Shown here piece by piece: positions 11,201 through 20,200 of a DNA stretch of 64,000 bases. How positions within the stretch are numbered: position 1 is the first letter of the stretch; every line of letters starts with the position of its first letter. Under the pieces are notes generated by a model that saw only the letters and a program-made list of their open reading frames with translations, searched no databases and was not told the DNA's origin. The stretch spans positions 5,008,501 through 5,072,500 of the forward strand of contig OX442318.1 of assembly GCA_949358305.1 (NCBI GenBank), given 5' to 3'. The stretch comes from Strigamia acuminata (Eukaryota > Arthropoda > Chilopoda > Geophilomorpha > Linotaeniidae). Position numbers and translations under genes: made by a program.

Positions 11201-14200
11201 TGCATATTATGCTGATCCAGTGTCTAGACTTAGAAGCGAAGTGTTTAGAGGCACCTCGCAATCACATACATTTTGCTTGGAATTTGCCTATGTGAAATTT
11301 GAAAAATGTAAGTACCGCTTTGACAGAAAGACATCACAATGATATTAGTATGGAAATACTTCTTAATGCAATAGATGGGACTTCATTATTACAAGTGTTT
11401 GTAAATCGGTTGGACAAATTAGAAGGATTCGAGATACCGATTTGGCAATCCGTTGAAGATACTTCATTCACACACTGGAGTGGAGCCAATGTAGTTTTTA
11501 ACTGTAGTGTTGAGTTTGAAATAGTATTCGAAGCAATGAATACGGTCAGCCAATCAGCCTTTATTGGGATTGACGACATTGCATTACATGTAGGCCCAGA
11601 TTGCAAAGGTACAACAAGAGAAATAAAGATAAGATTATAATGTCCTAATAATAATTACCAATAACTTATCCATTTAAAAATCTAGAACCTGAAACTACTA
11701 CCAACAACACTGAAATTCAAGGTAAATCCTATGAAAAAAAGAAACCCAAAAGATATTTCATTAAATGCATAATTCTGCAAATTATGTGATTTTGCCTTAA
11801 TCACAAAATTAATATCTTTTGATGCCATCAAATTGACATAAATGTGTTATATTTATAGATGAACTGTTTAGATGCAATTTTGATGATGCAAATAAATGTG
11901 GTTGGCTATTGTCGCCCAGGGCTGACCATGAGTACAAAGACTGGACAGTTAGTCATGGACTTGATGCAAGTCATGTAGGACCAAATTTTGACCACACCAT
12001 AAAGACTAACAAAGGTTCGATCTATAAATCAATGTTATGCCTAGTTTACACTTGAACCACTTTTGTAGAAGTTGCAACTTTTAGAAGCTTTAATTTGTAG
12101 AAGTTAAAAAGTTGGTGAGAATGTTTGTAGAAATTAGTGAGTTTTTACCAGGAGTAAATAATGCATTCCAAAAAAAAATTTAGATTGTTTATGTCTGGCA
12201 AAATGTTGTCCACTGAAAGTAGGGGTTTGCATTTCTACTTGTAGATAATGAACCATTAAAGATAGATACTTATACTTTTTAAAATTTGTTTATTGCATTA
12301 AAAGTAGATAATTTTGGTGCCAAAACAAAGGTCACGATCTTGTTTCTACTCTAACCAAGCGCATTTATGCTCGTATTTCAAGAACCATTAAAGGTAAAAA
12401 CATGTTCTTTTTTTTTAAAAAAAAGTCTGTTTCATTCTCTATCTTTCAATATACTGTAAAAAAATTTCATGCTTTAAAAAGTATTTTTGTAATGCCAAAA
12501 GTAGTCTTAAAACGTTGGATTGGCATCCATCTTGTTTTGAATTTTATCTAAGACGAGTCATGTGACAGAATGGGGGCATGTTTTAGAGTTGTGATGTCAA
12601 ATTTTAGAAGTCACTTCTACAACTTCTAGATGTAGAAGAGTCGCCATTTTGTCTTGAGTTGTAGAAAACTAGAACAAGTGTGAACACAAGAGTTTATAAA
12701 AGTTAGGTAGTTATGTAGAAAAGTGGTTCAAGTGTGAACTAGGCATTACATTATTAATAGTTGTAGATAAATTGCATACTTGCATTAGGTTTTTATGCGC
12801 TTGCTGACAGTTCAAGCAACTCCAGAATGTCAACAAATGAAACAATTAAATATGCCAAAGTGGCTTGTTTTCAGTTTTGGTACAATACTTACAGCCCATA
12901 CTCATCCATGTATAAAAAGAAATGCGTTAATTGTATTCCTGAATAATAATCTTCAAATATTTTCAAATTAGACATCATTTACAAATATTTTTAAGAACTG
13001 GATTTAGACAAGAGACACTCGTATGGAACGGTACTGCAACATCAGGTGGGGCATGGCAGTTTGCCCAAATATCAATAAGAAACACCATAAACTATGAAGT
13101 AAGATAGATATCATTTTATGAGACAACATTAACTCATTCCTAAATGACTAGATTGTTATTCAAGCCTCAATGGAGAAATCTTCAAGTGGATATATCGCTG
13201 TTGATGATGTCGTCTTACTGCTTAAAGAATGCCCATCAACAAGTAAGATGAGGCGATCTTAGACAATTCTAAAAAGCCGCATTCAAGCTGGAAAGTAACA
13301 AAAGATTTAAAAAATTAGATACAATCGTGAACAAAAAAAACTTACCGTACCTTTAGTTTCGCAGTTTTAATTTTATCTACCAGGTGGCAAAAAATCCATT
13401 GAGATTCAATGACATCAATCTTAACCCGGACTCTCGCCTTGCCCTAACAACAGTAGGCGCATTCGAAAAGTCATTAAAACGAGTGTAAACGTGTTTACAC
13501 TCGTTTTCACACGACATTTACACGAATCAATTCGTGTAAATGTCGTGTAAACTGGTTAAACGGAAACGGCCTGTACGCCACGTTTCCGTTTAAAATCTCC
13601 GTGCAACGAGTTTTCTCGTTGAAATCGGGTCTTGCTGGCAGCCATCTTGGATTTTCGTTAGATCGGTTGGAACGATGTCGATCGCAAGAACAATTTTTTA
13701 GCAGGTATTAGCCGCATTCTTGCGATCGAATGCGACCGATGTTCGACCGCATTTGTACGATCGAATACGGCCGACGTTCGACCGACGTTCGGCCGCATTT
13801 GTACAATCGAATGCGGCCGACGTTCGGCCGACGTTCGGCCGCGTTTGTGCGATCTAATGCGGCCGGTGTTCGGCCGCATTTGTGCGATTGAGGCGGATGT
13901 TCAGCCGATTCCCGTTCGGAAATAAATATTAATAATACAAATAATTAAAATAAATTTACATTTTATAATCATGTTTTTATAATCTCCTGTTTTTTTTTAG
14001 AGTAAACAACAACAATAATGACTATGGTTATTATTTGGACTAATTTAATATTTACACTTGAATTTACACTACTGAATTTTACACAGAAATTTATTTTGAA
14101 ACTCGAAAATTGGGTCGTTTAACTTGAAATTTACACTACCAGTTGCACTGGTCGTTTAGTGCAAATTACTTTTCGAATGCGCCTACTATTAAAAGATAGA

Positions 14201-17200
14201 CCGGGCAAATAATGATAAATAAACTTAAAACAGCTAAACTGAAGGGAAGTTTTTTTGTCCACGACTGTACTTGGCATCCTCCGGACATCTATTGTATTCT
14301 TAAGATAAGATATCTTTTGGGGATTATTTTAGTTTGAATGTGGCAATTATTTTCAATAATTGTAATAATATATGTGCAATAAACTTCCGTCAGAAAGTTG
14401 CTCTTTCGACAACGGTATGTGTGCCTTTAGTCAACCGAGTACGAACCCGGTAGACTGGACAATAACTCAAAAGAAAAAGCCCAAGAATTTTCCCTTAGAC
14501 CACACGACAAACACTAAAGAAGGCGGTTTGTAATCAATGAAAATAATCATGCACGGTTTGTTAATTATTAATGTATTAACGTACTTTTGACAGGAAATTA
14601 TTTGTACTTAAATACAACATCTAACCCCGACGCTACTCATGCCAGCCTGTTATCGACTTACCTAAATGCCAGCAAGCACTGTGCACATTTCTGGTTTTAT
14701 TCAACAAATGCCGGTAGCATACTTAAGATTCGGAAAACACCAAACTTCGCGGCAGAAGAGCTTTCTGTTTTTGAATCAATTAGGCAAAATATATGGTTGA
14801 GTGCAAGCGTAGAAATCAACCACAATGAAAATTTTCAAGTAAGCAGAACTACTGCCTACTGTATAAAACCTTTAAATGATTTCATACTTGTTCCAGATTT
14901 CATTTGATTTAATTCCTGGAAAAAGGAAAAGTCCCCTGGTTTTCGCACTTGATGATATTGAGATTACATCTGGCTCTTGTCACTCCAGACGTGAGTAATA
15001 AGCACTCAACAATCATCAGACACATCTTGCTCTATCAAATCCTGAATATCTCATTTTACCACAGATTTTTGCAGCTTTGAACAAGATCTTTGTAACTGGC
15101 AAATTGATGAGCAGTCTGATGTAACTTGGGAGCGAAAAAATGGATACCACGTCCAAAAGAACAGCCATAATCAACTGCCAGATCATTCATTAGGATTGCC
15201 TAGTGGTAATAAAAAACAGTAGACCCACCCATGGTATCTTTTGTTTGGATCTTAGTCAAACTTTTATTTTTCATAGGCTATACCCTGATGATTGAAACTT
15301 ACCAGAAAATGAATGGATCCAGTGCAATTTTGATTTCTCCGATAATATCAAAAAATTATAATTGTTTTAGGTAGGTTAATTATGGAGTTATGTGAACTGA
15401 ATTAATAAGTCAGAGTTTCAATATCAAAATTTCCCATTTTTGTAGTTTTTGGTATTTCACCAATAACATTGAAATTGGCGTGTTTGAAATTGTAAAACAT
15501 TCAGCAGCATTCGAAGATCCACCATTGTTAGCCGAAGTTTTATTAACAAACAAAAGAGAATGGGTTCAAATAAAAATTGATACTAATGCTACAACTGATC
15601 TCAACTTTCAGGTAAACATTCCATTTGCAAAGAATATCTCATTTTCTGCTTTGATAAGCCACTATTTCCAATTACAGTAGAACTTTGCTTATCCGAATTA
15701 ATTGGGGACATGGGTGTTAAAACCGTATAACCGGTGTTCTGATAATCGAGGTTCTACTGTAGTTAGCTGGCAATTGATTGCTTGCTTCCTATTAAAGGTG
15801 TGGACGGATAGGATAGCATCAGTTTTTGGTTATTTTTGCACTTAATTCATCAGTTTGAGACGTTTGGACGTTTGGGATTCAATCCTATCCGCAATTGGTT
15901 TGAATTGAAAAAGGATAGGATTGGCCACCATTTTTTTCCGGATAGGATTGGATAATTAGTCTATCCATCCGAAATTTTTTGGATTGGATCAAATATTTAA
16001 TTTTTTTTTAAAAATTCGATTCAAACCGATTTAAACACACTTTTACTTTCTACAAGTATACATAAACATGATCACACTCAGAAGACATCCGTAAACATTC
16101 AACATGTTTATACATTAATGAAAAAGAACTGTAGTTGGACACTGTAGTGTACATCGAAAATATTTATTATTCCTTTGTATATATTTATCCACAGTTGAGC
16201 GTAGAGTTTTACTTTTACAACGATAGAGTTGATTCATTTATATTACTTGATGACTTCTTCTTTGATACCCAATATTGCCAATGTAAGAGATCTCATATAA
16301 TACCTTGGAATTTTTTTGTTAGCAATAATAAATATCTTTTACAGTTTCTGAAGTGAACAATCCAGAATCAGCATGCAACTTCTCTTCCCCTGACAACAAT
16401 TGTACCAGTTGTAACTTTGAAAATGGCGCATGCAATTACGCTGATGCAAGTAGAAATACATTCCACTGGAGACTAGGAAACCAAACTGAAGCAAGCACTT
16501 TTACAAGTGGAGCATTGGATACAGTTGACCATACAACAGAAACAACTAAAGGCAAATCCACAATGGACTTGTATTTTCAAACAAGTAAAATTTTATAAAA
16601 CCTTTTACCCAATAGGTCATTTCATGTATGCAGCTGTAAAAGGATCACCAGCAGTACACGAAACTGCCAAACTGCATTCTCCCAGATATGAATATGCAGC
16701 TGCAAGATGTCACATGTCATTCTGGGTTTTCTTCCCATTAGGAGGTATGTCATTATGCCACAGATATTTACCTGTATTACACATCCACTCGTAAAACAGC
16801 TACTACAGACAGTGCCTTAGACATTTCAATTGTATACCTAACTGGAGATGAAGCATTAAAAATTACAACTGTTGAAAGTATTGCAGCAGAATGGAGTTTG
16901 GTCTCTGTTTACATTGGGAGAATACTACAACCATTTAGAGCAAGAAAGCTATATTGTACCAAATACCAACTTTTACTAATTGTGTGCTCTACATAATGTA
17001 GATCGAATTTGAAGCTGTTAATTACTACGGAGATCAGAAATATGTTGCTATTGATGATATTAATATGATCGACTGTGGTTTTGCAAGTAAAGGTAAACCA
17101 CCTTTTAAAATCCAACAACATGGAAATAAATTTTTTTTTTTTATTTGTAGAGGCTGAAACCTGCAGTTCAAACGAAATCCGATGTAGTGACAACCCAAAA

Positions 17201-20200
17201 TCAGCATGCATTAGTCATTCGCAAGAATGTGATTTCAACATTGACTGCACAAGCGGCACCGATGAGACTAATTGCAGTAATAAACTAATTACTAACCGGA
17301 TAAATGCATAAATGCATAGGAATTATTTTTATTAAATAAAAAGCTGAAATTGGCTATAAATGCATTGGCAATTCCCTTACCTGAGCGCATTAGTGTTTAA
17401 GCCACATCTTTAATTTAACTACATGTGTGAGCTCATTCCCACTCACACGTAGTAGCATACTACAAGTACAACTATACCAAAATAAAATGATTTCTTCCAT
17501 CTTTTACCAGCAACAAAAAATTACATTATGTGTGATTTTGAAGACAACATGTGTGTTTGGACAACTATATCGCAAGGCTGGGATTTGCAAAAAGCAGACA
17601 ATTTTTACATCCGTGATCACACGACAAATTCGAAAGAAGGTATAATTTTATTTTTACCACCTGGACATTGCTGTAAATATGGTTTCATTATTCTTAGGTA
17701 GTTTCCTAAAAGCAAGATACTTTGGTAGATCACCATCAAAAATAAGCAGTCGTACATTTAAAGCCGGAAATTGCACTGTAAGATATTTATTTCTTAAATT
17801 TTCTAGTGTTGTTACATTTTTATTTCTTCTGTATCTACTAGATGAGATTTCATTATCTTCTCGGTGGAGGTGGACTAAAGGAAATTAGGGTGTCAACCAG
17901 GACTGCCAGTAATCCCGAAAAAGTTTGGTTTAGCAAAGACGGAAGTTGGGGAACATACTTTCTAAGAGACGAAATTCAGTTTAAAATGGATACTGACTTC
18001 ATTGTAATACCATACACAACTTCCTAAATTTTTAATAAGAATAAATTTAATCTGTACAAGATATCACTGGAAACTACTACAAGAGACGAGCGGTATTCTG
18101 GTTATTTACTTGTGGATGATATCTCATTTGATCCCAATTGCCAATTTGCAGAAAGTAAGTGATCCTGCAAGTTAATTTCAATGTATTTTTAAACCACACA
18201 GACTGATGGAATAGATAATAAAATTAGTTTCGTTTTTGTAGAAGAATTGAATAAAACCTTTAATGCAGTTTGCACGAAGGAACAATTTCCTTGTGGCGGC
18301 ACCACATGTATAAACCAAACTTCAGTTTGTGATTTTCAAAAAGACTGCAAAGATGGTTCTGACGAAATAAATTGTGGTAAGTCATCTCTTTACTTAGAAT
18401 TAATTTGGTAAATCCTTAATCCAGACATTTTACTTTTCATTCAAAGTCAATGTAAAAAAAACTTGCATCTAGAAATTTCTTGAAAATTTTTTCACAGGTA
18501 ATTGTGACTTTGAGGATGGAGAATGTGGTTGGTCAGATGCAAGTGTAGGAACATATAGATGGACAAGAATCCAAGGTCTTCTGGAAAATACAGGCTTGAC
18601 TGATCCATCTAGTGGATTCATGAAGGTCATCAAATCAACAAACTGTACTATTTTCCAAAAGACATCTTGTTTATTCACCACTAACTAAGTGCATGCTTAA
18701 TTCCCACAGCATACTCTGCTTTGCCAAAAGCAGAACTACGATCTGCCATTTTGGGAAGAACCGCAACAACTTGTAAATTCAGCTTCCGATACCTCACAAA
18801 CGACATTGATGGTATAAAATGAGATACGATTACCATTTGCATTGCTTGAATTGCTACTTCTACTTTGCTGACAGGCAAATTAAAGCTAAACGTTAGAAAC
18901 GTGATAGAATTAAGAAGTGGTCTTGAAAAGACCATAGCCGTTCTCAACAACAGCGGAAGTGAGAATTGGATAGAACGAACCCTAGCTTTAGGTGGTTTTC
19001 AACCAGGTTTTCAGGTGACAAACTTTTTTTGTTTATCGTAAGTCTCACATCTTCAACTAAAGGAGCACATTCAAATCCAGTAGTTTCTCACCATTTATGT
19101 AACAATGATCTTCACCAGTTGGCAATTAATTGTGCAAATTTCATTCCTTACAGATTGTATTTGAAGCTGATGTTACGGAAGGTCATTTCAAGGGCAATAT
19201 GCCAGCTTTTGCAATTGACAATGTGCAATTTACTGACTGTTCTGCTGCAACAGAAACTACAAATCCAATCTACACCAACTTAAACTGTACTTTTGAAGAT
19301 GGAAATACATGCCACTGGTATCAAGAACTAATGGAAGATGATTTAGATTGGGGCACTACAACAGGATTTACCAATGGCACTGGTCCTCAAAGCGATCACA
19401 CCAATAATAACACAGGTTCAATTGCAGCAAAAATTTATTTAGATACTCAATTAACAATGTGATTTCAGGTCATTACCTTTATCTTTTAAACTTTATTCCT
19501 TACCCCTTGTCTCGTGGTCTGGAAGGATGGCTTGACTCTCCATTAATGCCGGCATCAAGTGGACAGACATGCCTTACCTTCTGGTACCATATGTTTGGAG
19601 AAAATGTTGGATCAATTGGAGTTACAGTATTTAATGACACTAATAAAGAAGAAATGTGGGTTCAGCATGAAAGTGAAGGAAATGTTTGGCGACCTGCTTT
19701 CGTAAACATTGATAAGCAATTACAGAATTATGTAAGTTAGCGTTCGATAGTTCAAATTGTTTTGGCTTAATCCAATGTTTACTACCACTAGAAAATAAAA
19801 ATATGGGGCAAGGTAGAATCCGGATCTCCACATTTAATTGCAATTGATGATATAGAATATTCCAATTCATCATGCTTATCAGGAACATGTGAGAACTAAA
19901 TACAGTTGTCAAAATCAAAATAGGTTTATTATTTTAATGCATTGCTTTAGATGAATTCAATTTTGAATCAACTGATGGTGGCTGGGTGCACAATTACTCA
20001 ACAACATACGAGGAGTGGAAAGTAATAAGAATAAATTCTGATGGCATAGATCACACAACCAGCACTCAAAACGGTTTGTCCACATAGGGAATCAGAAAAA
20101 AAGAAGTGTGCTTACCGTACTGCCTTGATTTAACGCCGGTCGTATCTAAACGCCGGCTCCTGATTAAACGCCGGGCAAACTCAGAACGAAAAGGCAATAA

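Larger units (their letters stand above)
6138..13241 (+). other. Gene 2 MAM1-MAM8 coding block
   Basis: There are eight consecutive MAM modules, each with an N-terminal C-x-F-E-x-x-x-C-x-W/Y signature, a middle LTFWY-like strand and a C-terminal IAIDDI-x-C motif. Approximate extents are MAM1 6138-6823 (with a Pro-rich linker), MAM2 7094-7727, MAM3 7782-8318, MAM4 8383-9028, linker 9261-9329, MAM5 9403-10030, MAM6 10093-10650, MAM7 10651-11608, linker 11686-11721 and MAM8 11860-13241. Each module is cut into two to four exons, and junctions between modules are phase 1. The MAM8 intron 12014-12788 is enlarged by a transposon. Confidence 0.8.
13452..14187. mobile_element. Nested inverted-repeat element with hairpins
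   Basis: A perfect 19-bp inverted repeat (AGTAGGCGCATTCGAAAAG at 13452-13470; complement at 14169-14187) bounds the element. Inside are three consecutive perfect hairpins and a GC-rich tandem array. No clear target duplication is seen and the family is not assigned. Confidence 0.65.
13322..14267. mobile_element. Tc1/mariner-like element with nested insertion
   Basis: The ends read CAATCGTGAACAAAAAAAAC and its inverted partner CAGTCGTGGACAAAAAAAC, flanked by TA at 13320-13321 and 14268-14269. It lies in the intron between MAM8 and MAM9 of gene 2, which is about 900 bp longer than in gene 3. Another inverted-repeat element lies inside. Confidence 0.75.
14393..17091 (+). other. Gene 2 MAM9-MAM11 coding block
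   Basis: MAM9 exons are 14393-14525, 14595-14838 and 14896-14990, beginning [15 protein letters not shown]10 exons are 15065-15205, 15276-15370, 15446-15611 and 16194-16281, with FCSFEQDLCNW at the start. MAM11 exons are 16347-16553, 16616-16743, about 16799-16943 and 17002-17091, preceded by a short Cys-containing linker (ACNFSSPDNNCTSC). Two MAM11 introns have GC donors (after 16553 and after about 16943). Confidence 0.75.

Noticed and set aside
13658-13879. Arg-rich reverse frame and CRISPR-like spacing of repeats
   Set aside because: The repeats are irregular, lie in a eukaryotic intron inside a transposon and have no spacers of constant length.
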